Shown in pieces: positions 42,058 to 50,516 of a stretch of 64,000 nt of DNA. This DNA is from Actinomadura sp. NBRC 104412 (GTDB taxonomy: Bacteria; Actinomycetota; Actinomycetes; Streptosporangiales; Streptosporangiaceae): assembly GCF_030269515.1 (NCBI RefSeq), contig NZ_BSTM01000002.1:124001-188000 (forward strand), written 5' to 3'. The position numbers and the translations under genes were made by a program. Positions within the stretch are counted from its first letter, which is position 1, and each line of letters begins with the position of its first letter. Below the pieces are notes generated by a model, which searched no databases, was not told the DNA's origin, and was given only the letters and a program-made list of their open reading frames with translations.

Positions 42058-42606
42058 ATGACCACGCCCGCCCTCACGCCGTCGCAGACCGTCGGCCCGT
42101 TCTTCGGCTTCGGGCTGCCCTACGACGACGGCCCCCTGGTCACCCCCGGCTGGGCGCCCGGCGCGATCACCATCCGCGGCCGCGTCCTGGACGGGGCGGG
42201 CGACCCCGTACCCGACGCGCTGGTGGAGATCCGGCAGGCGGACGAGAACGGCGAGATCCCCCGGCGGCCCGGCGGCCTGCGCCGCGCCGGGCACGGCTTC
42301 TCCGGGTTCGGCCGCTGCGCCTCCGACGCCGCGGGCGGCTTCTGGTTCAGCACGGTCAAGCCCGGCGCGGTGGGGGAGGGCGCCCCCTACATCGCGGTGC
42401 TGGTGTTCGCGCGGGGCCTGCTCAAGCCCGTGTTCACTCGCCTGTACTTCCCCGAGGACGCCGAGGCGCACACCACCGACCCGTTCCTCGGCGAGGTGCC
42501 GGAGGAGCGCCGCGCTACGCTGATCGCCGAGCGTGAGGCGGACGGCGCGTACCGGTTCGACATCCGCCTCCAGGGTGAACGGGAGACGGTCTTCCTTGCC
42601 ATCTGA
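42058..42606 (+). CDS. pcaG: protocatechuate 3,4-dioxygenase alpha subunit
   Basis: 182 residues. It starts TPSQTVGPFFGFGLPYDDGP, typical for PcaG, and carries the same beta-sandwich as PcaH (ITIRGRVLDGAGDPVPDALVEIRQADENG) but lacks the iron ligands, as expected for the structural alpha subunit. The C-terminal ADGAYRFDIRLQGERETVFLAI is characteristic. It begins immediately after the pcaH stop with no gap and overlaps the next gene by 11 bp. Confidence 0.95.
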   Translation: MTTPALTPSQTVGPFFGFGLPYDDGPLVTPGWAPGAITIRGRVLDGAGDPVPDALVEIRQADENGEIPRRPGGLRRAGHGFSGFGRCASDAAGGFWFSTVKPGAVGEGAPYIAVLVFARGLLKPVFTRLYFPEDAEAHTTDPFLGEVPEERRATLIAEREADGAYRFDIRLQGERETVFLAI

Positions 42607-43855
42607 TCGCCCGCCCGAGGGCGAAGAAGCCTGCGAGGCCGGGGGGTCCGGCGCGCCGGTCTCGCCGGACGCGGGGCTGCTGTCACCGGTCCGTGCGGGC
42701 ACCGAGGCCGAGAAGGCCACGGGTGACCTGGCGTGGCTGGGGGCGCTGCTGGACGCCGAGACCGCCTTGGCGCGCGCGCAGGCGACGCTCGGGATCATCC
42801 CGGCGCCGGCGGCCGAGGCCATCGCCGCGGCCGCCGTGCCGGGCCGGTTCGACCTGCCCGGCCTGGCCGTGCGCGCGCGGGCGGCGGCCAACCCGGTGGT
42901 GCCCCTCGTCGCCGACCTGCGGCGGCTCGCCGGGGACGCCGGGCGGTACGTGCATCACGGCGCCACCAGCCAGGACATCCTCGACACCGCCGCCATGCTC
43001 GTCGCGTCCCGCGCCCGGCGCGTCGTCCTCGGCGACCTGGACCGGGCGGCGGGCGCGCTGGCCGGGATCGCGGAGCGGCACCGCGACACCCCGATCGCGG
43101 GCCGCACGCTGGGCCGTCAGGCGCTGCCCACCACCTTCGGCGCGAAGGCGGGCGGGTGGCTGCGGGGCCTGCTCGACGCCCACGAGCGGCTCGCGGCGGT
43201 GTCGCTGCCCGTCCAGCTCGGCGGCGCCGCCGGAACCCTCGCGGCGTACGGCGGCCGGGCGTTCGACCTGATGACCGCGTACGCAGGCGAGACCGGACTG
43301 GCCCTTCCCTCCGCGCCCTGGCACACCCGCCGTACCCCGGTGGCCGACCTGGGCGCCGCGCTGGCGGTGACCGCGGGGGCGCTCGGCAAGCTCGCCACCG
43401 ACGTGGTCCTGCTCGCGCAGAGCGAGGTCGACGAGGTCGCCGAGCCGGCGGCGCCCGGACGCGGCGGGTCCTCGGCGATGCCGCACAAGCGCAACCCGGC
43501 GATGGCCATCATGATCCGCTCCGCGGCGCTCCAGGTCCCCGCGTACGCGCAGGTCCTGCTGGCCGCGCTGAACGCCGCGCACGAGCGGCCGTTCGGGGAG
43601 TGGCACGCCGAATGGCAGCCGCTCCGCGAGTGCCTGCGGCTGACCGGCGGCGCCGCCGAGCTGGCCGCCGACCTCGCCGCGGGCCTGGAGGTCTCGCCCG
43701 AGCGGATGGCCGGCAATCTGGACGGCCTGCTGGAGATCCTGAGGGACACCGGCTCGTCCACCGGCACCGGCTCGGCGGCCCTGCTCGCCGACCGCGCGGC
43801 CGGGACCTACCGCGCGGGCCGTCACCCTGAAGACCCCGCCCACGGAGAAGCATGA
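42596..43855 (+). CDS. pcaB: 3-carboxy-cis,cis-muconate cycloisomerase
   Basis: 419 residues of the fumarase/aspartase superfamily. SPDAGLLSPVRAGTEAEKAT is the usual PcaB start, and the family signature GGSSAMPHKRNPAM with the catalytic Ser loop is present, as is HHGATSQDILDTAAML. It lactonises 3-carboxymuconate to 4-carboxymuconolactone. The start is unclear: TTG 42596, inside pcaG, is the most plausible; it gives a ~20-residue acidic N-terminal extension. The stop overlaps pcaD (ATGA). It is shorter at the C-terminus than some homologues (about 450 residues). Confidence 0.92.
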   Translation: MPSDRPPEGEEACEAGGSGAPVSPDAGLLSPVRAGTEAEKATGDLAWLGALLDAETALARAQATLGIIPAPAAEAIAAAAVPGRFDLPGLAVRARAAANPVVPLVADLRRLAGDAGRYVHHGATSQDILDTAAMLVASRARRVVLGDLDRAAGALAGIAERHRDTPIAGRTLGRQALPTTFGAKAGGWLRGLLDAHERLAAVSLPVQLGGAAGTLAAYGGRAFDLMTAYAGETGLALPSAPWHTRRTPVADLGAALAVTAGALGKLATDVVLLAQSEVDEVAEPAAPGRGGSSAMPHKRNPAMAIMIRSAALQVPAYAQVLLAALNAAHERPFGEWHAEWQPLRECLRLTGGAAELAADLAAGLEVSPERMAGNLDGLLEILRDTGSSTGTGSAALLADRAAGTYRAGRHPEDPAHGEA

Positions 43856-44616
43856 TCCTGCACCATCGGTTCGACGGGCCGCCGGACGCGCCCGTCGTCG
43901 TCCTCGGCCCGTCCCTGGGCACGACCACGGGCCTGTGGGACCCGGTCCTGCCCGCGCTGACCGCGCACCGGCGGGTGCTGCGCTACGACCTGCCCGGCCA
44001 CGGCGGCTCACCGTCTCCCGACCGCGGTTTCACCGTGGAGGACGTGGCCGCGGCGCTGGAGGAGACGCTCGACGGCCTCGGCGCCGGACGGGTCGCCTAT
44101 GCCGGGGTGTCGCTCGGCGGCGCCGTCGGCACGGCGCTCGCGCTGGCCGCGCCGGAACGCGTCGGCGCCCTCGTCCTGATCTGCACCTCGCCGCGGTTCG
44201 GCCCGCCCGAGGCGTGGCGGGAACGCGCCGCGCTGGTCCGCCGCGAGGGCGTCGGCCCGGTCGCCGACACCGCCGCGGGACGCTGGTTCGCGCCCGGCTT
44301 CACCGGCGCCGGACCGTACCTGGAGATGCTGCGCGGCACCGACCCCGAGGGGTACGCGAAGTGCTGCGACGCGCTCGCGCTGTTCGACGCGACCGCCCGG
44401 CTGGGCGGGGTGTCCGCGCCGACCCTGGTCATCGCCGGTTCGGAGGACCTGCCCACCCCGCCCGCCGGCCACGCCGACCGGCTGGCCGACGGCATCCCCG
44501 GCGCCGCGCTCACCGTCCTGGACGGCGCGGGCCATCTGGCCGTGGTGGAGCGTCCCGCCGAGGCCGCCCGAGCGATCAACGAGCATCTGGACCGTGCCTG
44601 GAAGGGGCCTCGATGA
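43852..44616 (+). CDS. pcaD: 3-oxoadipate enol-lactonase
   Basis: 254 residues, alpha/beta hydrolase. The oxyanion strand VVVLGPSLGTTTGLWDPVLP, nucleophile elbow AYAGVSLGGAVGTALAL with catalytic Ser, Asp in VIAGSEDLPTPP and His in LDGAGHLAVVERP are all present. It hydrolyses the enol-lactone to 3-oxoadipate, the step after PcaC. Here PcaD and PcaC are separate genes, unlike the fused PcaL of many actinomycetes. Overlaps pcaB and pcaC by 4 bp each. Confidence 0.92.
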   Translation: MILHHRFDGPPDAPVVVLGPSLGTTTGLWDPVLPALTAHRRVLRYDLPGHGGSPSPDRGFTVEDVAAALEETLDGLGAGRVAYAGVSLGGAVGTALALAAPERVGALVLICTSPRFGPPEAWRERAALVRREGVGPVADTAAGRWFAPGFTGAGPYLEMLRGTDPEGYAKCCDALALFDATARLGGVSAPTLVIAGSEDLPTPPAGHADRLADGIPGAALTVLDGAGHLAVVERPAEAARAINEHLDRAWKGPR

Positions 44617-45014
44617 ACGACGAGCAGCGGTACGCCGCCGGCATGAAGGTGCGCCGCGAGGTGCTCGGCGACGCCCACGTGGACCGCGCCCACGACCGCA
44701 CCACCGAGTTCACCGCCGACTTCCAGGACCTGATCACCCGGTACGCCTGGGGCGAGATCTGGACCCGTCCGGGGCTGGACCGCCGGACCCGTAGCTGTAT
44801 CACCCTCACCGCGCTGGTCGCCCGCGGCCACCTGGAGGAGCTGGCCATGCACGTCCGGGCCGCGCTGCGCAACGGGCTCACCCCGGACGAGATCAAGGAG
44901 GTCCTGCTGCAGACGGCCATCTATTGTGGAGTTCCCGCGGCCAACTCGGCCTTCGCCGTGGCGCAGCGGGCGCTCGCCGAGGAGGAGGACGGCCGGGACG
45001 CGGGGGAGCCGTAG
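44613..45014 (+). CDS. pcaC: 4-carboxymuconolactone decarboxylase
   Basis: 133 residues, AhpD/CMD fold, all helical. RYAAGMKVRREVLGDAHVDRA and DFQDLITRYAWGEIWTRPGLDRRTRSCITLTALVA are the standard PcaC start, and GHLEELAMHVRAALRNGLTPDEIKEVLLQTAIYCGVPAAN the standard middle. It decarboxylates 4-carboxymuconolactone to the enol-lactone. It lacks the CxxC redox pair of AhpD, as expected. It is a separate gene instead of the PcaL fusion. Confidence 0.95.
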   Translation: MNDEQRYAAGMKVRREVLGDAHVDRAHDRTTEFTADFQDLITRYAWGEIWTRPGLDRRTRSCITLTALVARGHLEELAMHVRAALRNGLTPDEIKEVLLQTAIYCGVPAANSAFAVAQRALAEEEDGRDAGEP

Positions 45015-45035
45015 CGGGACGAGACCGAGGGAACG

Positions 45036-45869
45036 ATGCCTGAGCGCGGGCGTCCGCCGAGCGTGGCGGGCAAGGTGATGGCGATCCTGGACGCGTTCGC
45101 GCTCGGCGGGGTCCGTCTCAACCTGAGCGAGATCTGCCGGCGTGCCGGGCTGCCGCTGGCCACCGGGCACCGGCTGGTCGGCGAGCTGGTCGCGGGCGGC
45201 TTCCTGGAACGCGTGCCGGACGGCACGTACCGGATCGGCACCCGGCTGTGGCGGATCGGCAGCCAGGCCCCGGCGGTCACCGGGCTGCGCGAGCTGGCGC
45301 TGCCGCACATGGAGGACCTGTACGAGGCCACCCACGACAACGTGCAGCTCGCGGTGATGCGCGACGGGGAGGCGCTGTTCGTCGAGCGGCTGCGCGGCAC
45401 CCGGTCGGTCCCGCTCCTCACCCAGGTCGGCAGCACCCTGCCGCTGCACACCACCGGGGTCGGGAAGGTGCTGCTGGCGTACGCGCCCGAGGAGGTCAGG
45501 GAGGCGATCCTGGCCCAGGGGCTGGAGCGGCACGCGCCCCGCACCATCACCGATCCCGGCGAGCTGCGCCGGTGCCTGGAGCGGGTGCGGAGCAACGGGT
45601 TCGCCCTCACCCGCGACGAGATGTCGATGGGGGCCGCGTCGGTCGGGGTGCCCGTGCGGGACGGCCGCGGCGTGGTGGTGGCCGCGCTGTCCCTGGTGAC
45701 CCATACGCGCAGTGCCGACATCCGGCGGCTGCTGCCTCCGCTGACCACCGCGGCCCGCGCGCTGTCGCGGGATGTGGCCGCGCACTGGCGCAGCGGCCCG
45801 GTCGCGATCGCGGACGAGGCCGGCCCGGTACCCGAACCGCCTTCCACCGTGCGGAAGCTCAGCTCCTGA
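45036..45869 (+). CDS. IclR family regulator of the pca genes
   Basis: 277 residues. The winged helix is at 8-70 (GRPPSVAGKVMAILDAFALG, NLSEICRRAGLPLATGHRLVGELVAGGF) and the ligand domain includes LALPHMEDLYEATHDNVQLAVMRDGEALFVERL and TTGVGKVLLAYAP. It lies inside the aromatic operon, between pcaC (21 bp) and pobA (54 bp), so it most likely senses protocatechuate, 3-oxoadipate or 4-hydroxybenzoate, like PcaR, PcaU and PobR of the same family. Activation or repression cannot be told. Confidence 0.9.
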   Translation: MPERGRPPSVAGKVMAILDAFALGGVRLNLSEICRRAGLPLATGHRLVGELVAGGFLERVPDGTYRIGTRLWRIGSQAPAVTGLRELALPHMEDLYEATHDNVQLAVMRDGEALFVERLRGTRSVPLLTQVGSTLPLHTTGVGKVLLAYAPEEVREAILAQGLERHAPRTITDPGELRRCLERVRSNGFALTRDEMSMGAASVGVPVRDGRGVVVAALSLVTHTRSADIRRLLPPLTTAARALSRDVAAHWRSGPVAIADEAGPVPEPPSTVRKLSS

Positions 45870-45923
45870 GCCCGCGGTGGAGCCCTCGAAGATCGCAGGA
45901 AGACGGGCCGAGGAGGAGGAACC

Positions 45924-47105
45924 ATGCGGACCCAGGTCGCCATCGTGGGCGCCGGACCGGCCGGACTGCTGCTGTCGCATCTCCTGCACAGGCAGGGCAT
46001 CGCCTCGGTGGTGCTGGAGAGCCGCGACCGGGAGTACGTGGAGCACCGGCAGCGCGCCGGGATGCTGGAGCAGGGCACCACCGACGTCCTGCGCGACAGC
46101 GGCGTGGGGGACCGGCTCGACCGCGAGGGCCTGGTGCATCACGGCCTTGAGCTGCGGTTCGGCGGCGCCGGGCACCGCATCCCGCTGTACGAGCTGACCG
46201 GCCGCACCGTGACGATCTACGCCCAGACCGAGATCGTCAAGGATCTGGTGGCGCGGCGGCTGGCCGACGGCGGCGACGTCCGCTTCGAGGCGCCGGTGCT
46301 GGAGGTGGATCCGTCCGGGCCTGGCGTCACCTTCCGGCAGGACGGCCGCACGCACGTGCTGGAGTGCGACTACATCGCCGGATGCGACGGATTCCACGGC
46401 GTGAGCAGGCCGGCGGTGCCGGGGCTGCGCACGTACTCGCGCGAGTACCCGTTCGCGTGGCTGGGCGTGCTGGCCGACGTCCCGCCGTCCACCGACGAGC
46501 TGATCTACGCCAACCACGACCGCGGCTTCGCCCTGCACAGCCTGCGCTCGCCCAAGGTCAGCCGGCTCTACCTCCAGGTCTCCCCGGACGAGGACCTCGC
46601 CGCCTGGCCGGACGAGCGGATCTGGTCCGAGCTGGCGGCGCGGTTCGCCACCGACGACGGCTGGACGCTGCGGGAGGGCCCGATCACCGACAAGGCGATC
46701 ACCCCGATGCGCAGCTTCGTGGCCGAGCCGATGCGGCACGACCGGCTGTTCCTGGCCGGGGACGCCGCGCACATCGTCCCGCCGACCGGCGCCAAGGGCC
46801 TCAACCTCGCGGTCTCGGACGTGACGTTGCTGGCACGGGCGTTCGCCGAGCGGTACGCCTCGGGCTCGGAGTCGCTGCTGGACGACTACTCCCGGGCGTG
46901 CCTGAAGCGGGTCTGGCGGGCCGAGCACTTCTCGTACTGGATGACCACCCTGCTGCATGTCGACCCGCAGGCCGACGACTTCGCCCGCAGGTTGCAACGC
47001 TCGCACCTGGAGTACGTGACCTCGTCCCGGGCGGCCGCGGCGAGCCTGGCCGAGAACTACGTGGGCCTGCCGTTGACCGGCGCGAACGACCCCGCCGGCA
47101 CCTGA
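45924..47105 (+). CDS. pobA: 4-hydroxybenzoate 3-monooxygenase
   Basis: 393 residues, the exact size of classical PobA (~394). FAD motif GAGPAGLLLSHLLHRQG, the DG motif CDYIAGCDGFHGVSR and the second FAD motif LFLAGDAAHIVPPTGAKGLNLAVSDV are complete. EHRQRAGMLEQGTTDVLRDSGVGDR is highly typical of p-hydroxybenzoate hydroxylase. It hydroxylates 4-hydroxybenzoate to protocatechuate, feeding the pca enzymes encoded just upstream. ATG 45924 is preceded by GAGGAGGA. Coenzyme preference (NADH or NADPH) is not clear from the sequence. Confidence 0.95.
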   Translation: MRTQVAIVGAGPAGLLLSHLLHRQGIASVVLESRDREYVEHRQRAGMLEQGTTDVLRDSGVGDRLDREGLVHHGLELRFGGAGHRIPLYELTGRTVTIYAQTEIVKDLVARRLADGGDVRFEAPVLEVDPSGPGVTFRQDGRTHVLECDYIAGCDGFHGVSRPAVPGLRTYSREYPFAWLGVLADVPPSTDELIYANHDRGFALHSLRSPKVSRLYLQVSPDEDLAAWPDERIWSELAARFATDDGWTLREGPITDKAITPMRSFVAEPMRHDRLFLAGDAAHIVPPTGAKGLNLAVSDVTLLARAFAERYASGSESLLDDYSRACLKRVWRAEHFSYWMTTLLHVDPQADDFARRLQRSHLEYVTSSRAAAASLAENYVGLPLTGANDPAGT

Positions 47106-47202
47106 GCGCGCCCGGACGGAACCCTGGCGATGTGATCGTCGTTTCCCGGGAAGAGGGATCAAACCAGGGCAAACCGTACAGCGGCGCCGGAGGTGACGAG
47201 TC

Positions 47203-48243
47203 ATGGGCGGCCCGTCGCGCGGACGGCTGCGGGGCGGGGCGTGGAGCCGCCGGGGCAGGGGCCTGCGGCTGCTGGCCGGATTCATGATCACCGGTGTGAC
47301 GATGGCCCTGGCGGTGGTGGCCCTGGTGTCCTGGCGGACCGGCACCTACGACCGCAACATCCAGCGCCTCCCCGACGCGCTGCCGACCGGCTCGCGGGAG
47401 CGTCCCGCCGAGGACCCCGGGCAGAACTGGCTGCTGGTCGGGTCGGACCTGCGCGGCGCCCCGGCCGCGGACAAGTGGCGCCCCGGCGGCGGCGCCCGCG
47501 CCGACACGATCATGCTGCTGCACATGCCGGAGGAGGGCGGCCGGGCCTACCTCATCTCCTTCCCGCGCGACCTGTGGGTGGACATCCCCGGCGGCGACGA
47601 GGGCAAGATCAACTCGGCGTTCGCGAAGGGCGGGGCGCGGCTGCTGACCGAGACGGTGGAGTCCATCAGCGGGGTGCGCGTCGACCATGTCGCCGCCCTC
47701 GACTTCACCGGCTTCAAGACCATGACCGACGCGCTCGGCGGCGTCGACATCCACCTCGACCAGCCGATCCACGATCCCAGCAACGGCTGGTCGTGGTCCG
47801 CGGGCCGCAACCACCTCGACGGCGAGGAGGCGCTGCGGTTCGTCCGCGAGCGCAAGGGCCTGTCGGGCAGCGACCTGGACCGGGTACGGCGCCAGCACGC
47901 GTTCCTGAAGGCGCTGGCGGACAAGGCCGTGGACTCGGGCCTGATGGCCAACCCGTGGCGGCTGGACGCGTTCCTGCGGGCCGCCAGCGGCTCCCTGGCC
48001 GTGGACTCGGAGACCGAGTTCGGGACGCTGCGGTCGCTCGCGCTGCGGCTGGCCCGGATCGGTCCCGACCGCGTCACGTTCGTGACGCTCCCGACCGGGT
48101 CGAGCGCCTGGATCGAGGACCAGAACGTGCTGCTGCCCGACGAGGAGGGCACCGGCGACCTCTTCGACGCGCTCCTCGACGGCGATCTGGAGGACCACCT
48201 GGACGAACACGACCTGGAGACCGACCTCGACCTGGACGGATGA
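47203..48243 (+). CDS. LytR-CpsA-Psr (LCP) family cell-wall glycopolymer ligase
   Basis: 346 residues. One N-terminal membrane anchor (LLAGFMITGVTMALAVVALVSW) precedes the extracellular LCP domain. Key polyprenyl-phosphate-binding residues are in LLVGSDLRG, GGGARADTIMLLHM with Arg-x-Asp, ISFPRDLWVDIPG and KINSAFAKGG; the later ALRFVRERKGLSGSDLDRVRRQH carries the typical arginines. LCP proteins attach teichoic acid or arabinogalactan-type polymers to peptidoglycan. The acidic tail (DLEDHLDEHDLETDLDLD) is unusual. ATG 47203 has GGAGGTGA upstream. Confidence 0.93.
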   Translation: MGGPSRGRLRGGAWSRRGRGLRLLAGFMITGVTMALAVVALVSWRTGTYDRNIQRLPDALPTGSRERPAEDPGQNWLLVGSDLRGAPAADKWRPGGGARADTIMLLHMPEEGGRAYLISFPRDLWVDIPGGDEGKINSAFAKGGARLLTETVESISGVRVDHVAALDFTGFKTMTDALGGVDIHLDQPIHDPSNGWSWSAGRNHLDGEEALRFVRERKGLSGSDLDRVRRQHAFLKALADKAVDSGLMANPWRLDAFLRAASGSLAVDSETEFGTLRSLALRLARIGPDRVTFVTLPTGSSAWIEDQNVLLPDEEGTGDLFDALLDGDLEDHLDEHDLETDLDLDG

Positions 48244-48284
48244 AGGACGCGGCCCGGCGGCGTGGTCTATGCGATCCTTGGTAG

Positions 48285-48899
48285 GTGAGTCGGGTTCAGA
48301 GAGCCACGGCCGAGGACCCGGACGGCCGCGCGTTGGGGCCGGAGCAGGCGATCGTGGTGGCGACCGCGCACTACCTGGACGGCGACCCGATCGACATGTC
48401 CGCGCTGGCCGCCGAGCTGGGCGTGGGCCGCGCCACCCTCTACCGCTGGGTCGGCAGCCGTGAACAGCTGCTGGCCACCATCCTGGCGGAGATGACCGAA
48501 CGCACCTTCCGGGTCGCGCTGCGCGGGGCGCGCGGCACCGGCGCGGACAGGCTGCTGGACGTCCTGGAACGGTTCATGCGGGCCGTCGTGGACGCCGCGC
48601 CGCTCAAGGCGTTCACCGAGCGCGAGCCGCGGCTGTTCGTACGGCTGGCCACCACGCCCGGCCCGATAGAGGAACGCGCCACGGCGCTGCTCGGCAGGGA
48701 GATCCAGCGTGAGATCGACCGCGGCGCGCTGGACGTGCCGCTGCCCACCCGCACGCTCGCCCAGGCGATCGTGCGGATCTCCGACTCGTTCCTGTACGCG
48801 CACCACCTCGGCGGCAGCCGGCCGGAGATCGACACGGCGCTGGAGGTCATCGAGCTGCTGCTGCGCCCCGCCGGAAGGGACGGCGGCGGGGACGCCTGA
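48285..48899 (+). CDS. QsdR-like TetR family regulator
   Basis: 204 residues. The short HTH EQAIVVATAHYLDGDPIDMSALAAELGVGRATLYRWVGSREQLLATIL and the C-terminal REPRLFVRLATTPGPIEERATALLGREIQREIDRG match the QsdR subgroup, first described as regulator of a quorum-quenching lactonase gene in Rhodococcus. No lactonase is near; the LCP gene lies 41 bp upstream on the same strand. Start GTG 48285. Ligand unknown. Confidence 0.87.
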   Translation: MSRVQRATAEDPDGRALGPEQAIVVATAHYLDGDPIDMSALAAELGVGRATLYRWVGSREQLLATILAEMTERTFRVALRGARGTGADRLLDVLERFMRAVVDAAPLKAFTEREPRLFVRLATTPGPIEERATALLGREIQREIDRGALDVPLPTRTLAQAIVRISDSFLYAHHLGGSRPEIDTALEVIELLLRPAGRDGGGDA

Positions 48900-48960
48900 G
48901 TCCCCTCCCCGGTGGGGGAATCTTCCTTCACCGCGGATCGCTGTGCATGAAAGGCTGCGA

Positions 48961-48976
48961 TCACCGGATCCGGTGA
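48961..48976. promoter_or_regulatory. perfect 16-bp palindrome before the ABC1 kinase gene
   Basis: TCACCGGATCCGGTGA is a perfect 8+8 palindrome 45 bp before GTG 49022 and 61 bp after the TetR gene stop. It could be the operator of that TetR protein or a shared control site. GATAAC at about 49004 might be a -10 box. Confidence 0.4.
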
Positions 48977-49021
48977 CCCACCCCCACCGAGCGGTCTGTC
49001 GATAACAAGGGACGGTCGGCC

Positions 49022-50323
49022 GTGAGTGACATCCCCCGCCGCGCGGTCACGCGAAGCGCCAAACTGGCGAGCCTCCCCCTGGGCTTCGCCGGGAGGACGG
49101 CGCTGGGCCTCGGCAAGCGCACCTTCGGCCGCCCCGCCGAGGCGGTGGCGCTGGAAGTGCAGCGGCGCACCGCCGACCAGCTCTTCCGGGTGCTGGGCGA
49201 GCTCAAGGGCGGCGCGATGAAGGTCGGCCAGCTCCTGTCGGTCTTCGAGGCCGGCCTGCCCGAGGAGGTCGCCGGCCCGTTCCGCGCCAGCCTCACCCGG
49301 CTGCAGGAGGCCGCGCCGCCGATGCCGGTCGCCACGACGCACCGGGTCCTGGCGGAGAACCTGGGCGAGGACTGGCGCGACCGCTTCCTGGAGTTCGACG
49401 ACGACCCCGCCGCGGCCGCGTCCATCGGACAGGTGCACAAGGCGGTCTGGCACGACGGCCGCGCCGTCGCCGTCAAGGTGCAGTACCCCGGCGCCGGGAA
49501 GGCGCTGATGAGCGACTTCAACCAGATCTCCAGGCTCAGCCGCCTGATCACCCCGCTGTTCCCCGGTGTCGAGGTCAGGCCGGTCGTGGCCGACCTGAAG
49601 CGGCGGCTGGAGAAGGAGCTGGACTACGACGACGAGGCCCGTGCCCAGTCGGCGTTCCACGCCGCCTACGACGGCGACCCCGACTTCGTCGTCCCCGCCG
49701 TGGTCGCTCAGTCCGGCCACGTGCTGGTCACCGAGTGGCTGGACGGCACCCCGATGTCCAAGGTGATCGCCGAGGGGCCGCAGGAGCTGCGCGACCGGGC
49801 CGGCCTCCTGCTGTTCCGGTTCCTGCTGTCGGGCCCCGCCCGCTGCGAGCTGATCCACATCGACCCGCATCCCGGCAACTTCCGGATGCTGGACGACGGC
49901 CGCCTGGGCGTCCTGGACTTCGGCGGCGCCGCCCGCGTCCCGGCCGAGCTGCAATGGTCGATCGGCCGGCTGCTGCGGATCGGCACGCTGGGCAGCCCCG
50001 AGGAGATGGTGCAGGCCGCCCGTGAGGAGGGCTTCCTGGCCCCGGACGGGGAGGTGAACGCCGAAGAGTGGGCGGCGGTGGTGTCCGCGCACTCCTACCC
50101 GTTCACCACCGAGACGTTCCGCTACACCCGCGAGTGGATGCGCCAGGAGACCACCCGCGGCTTCACCATCGCCACCGACATGCGCCCCGGCGGCCTGGCC
50201 AGGCAACTGCGGCTGCCCCCGCAGTACATGGCCGTCGCCCGAGCCTTGACAAGCTGCGGCGGCGTCCTGTGCCAACTGGAAGCCGAAGGCCCCTTCCAAG
50301 CCGAAGCCGACCGCTGGCTGTGA
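49022..50323 (+). CDS. ABC1/UbiB (AarF) atypical kinase
   Basis: 433 residues. The family-specific KxGQ motif is GGAMKVGQLLS, the Ala-rich loop is AAAASIGQVHKAVWHDGRAVAVKVQYPG with the conserved Lys, and the catalytic and metal loops are HIDPHPGNF and GVLDFGGAARVP. These atypical ATPase/kinases support quinone synthesis or lipid handling; in actinobacteria without ubiquinone the role is open. GTG 49022 is used. The gene ends in a GC-rich hairpin cluster. Confidence 0.9.
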   Translation: MSDIPRRAVTRSAKLASLPLGFAGRTALGLGKRTFGRPAEAVALEVQRRTADQLFRVLGELKGGAMKVGQLLSVFEAGLPEEVAGPFRASLTRLQEAAPPMPVATTHRVLAENLGEDWRDRFLEFDDDPAAAASIGQVHKAVWHDGRAVAVKVQYPGAGKALMSDFNQISRLSRLITPLFPGVEVRPVVADLKRRLEKELDYDDEARAQSAFHAAYDGDPDFVVPAVVAQSGHVLVTEWLDGTPMSKVIAEGPQELRDRAGLLLFRFLLSGPARCELIHIDPHPGNFRMLDDGRLGVLDFGGAARVPAELQWSIGRLLRIGTLGSPEEMVQAAREEGFLAPDGEVNAEEWAAVVSAHSYPFTTETFRYTREWMRQETTRGFTIATDMRPGGLARQLRLPPQYMAVARALTSCGGVLCQLEAEGPFQAEADRWL

Positions 50324-50516
50324 CATATGTGGGGGGCGACCCCCCACACCCCCCGGTGCGGGGCCAGCGATCCCCGCCGCTCGCCTTGGCGGCTCGCGGC
50401 GGTGACCGCTGACCCCGGGTAGGGGCTCCGCCCCTACGACCCCGGCAGGGGGCTCCGCCCCCTGCACCCCCGTTGGGGCTGTGACACATGTGGGGGGTCC
50501 CCCCCACATGTGTCAC
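50320..50516. repeat. cluster of REP-like GC hairpins between convergent genes
   Basis: Four hairpins in 197 bp: TGTGGGGGG (50328-50336) / CCCCCCACA (50340-50348); TAGGGGC (50420-50426) / GCCCCTA (50430-50436); CAGGGGGC (50446-50453) / GCCCCCTG (50457-50464); and a 16-bp stem at 50481-50516. The two middle ones share the loop TCC in the pattern GGGGCTCCGCCCC. The outer two share the start TGTGACAyATGTGGGGGG and lie in direct orientation at the two ends, as if the unit were duplicated. This resembles dispersed palindromic repeats of actinobacterial chromosomes. Confidence 0.65.
50481..50516. terminator. bidirectional terminator at the metE-like stop codon
   Basis: GTGACACATGTGGGGG (50481-50496) pairs perfectly with CCCCCACATGTGTCAC (50501-50516) around GTCC. 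The last base pair touches the TAG stop (50516-50518) of the minus-strand methyltransferase gene. It lies between convergent genes, so it can stop both. Confidence 0.75.

Noticed and set aside
44097..47345. A 1082-codon minus-strand frame opposite pcaD, pcaC, the IclR gene and pobA
   Set aside because: It mirrors strongly supported plus-strand genes with conserved motifs. The translated product has no domain and has typical shadow composition.
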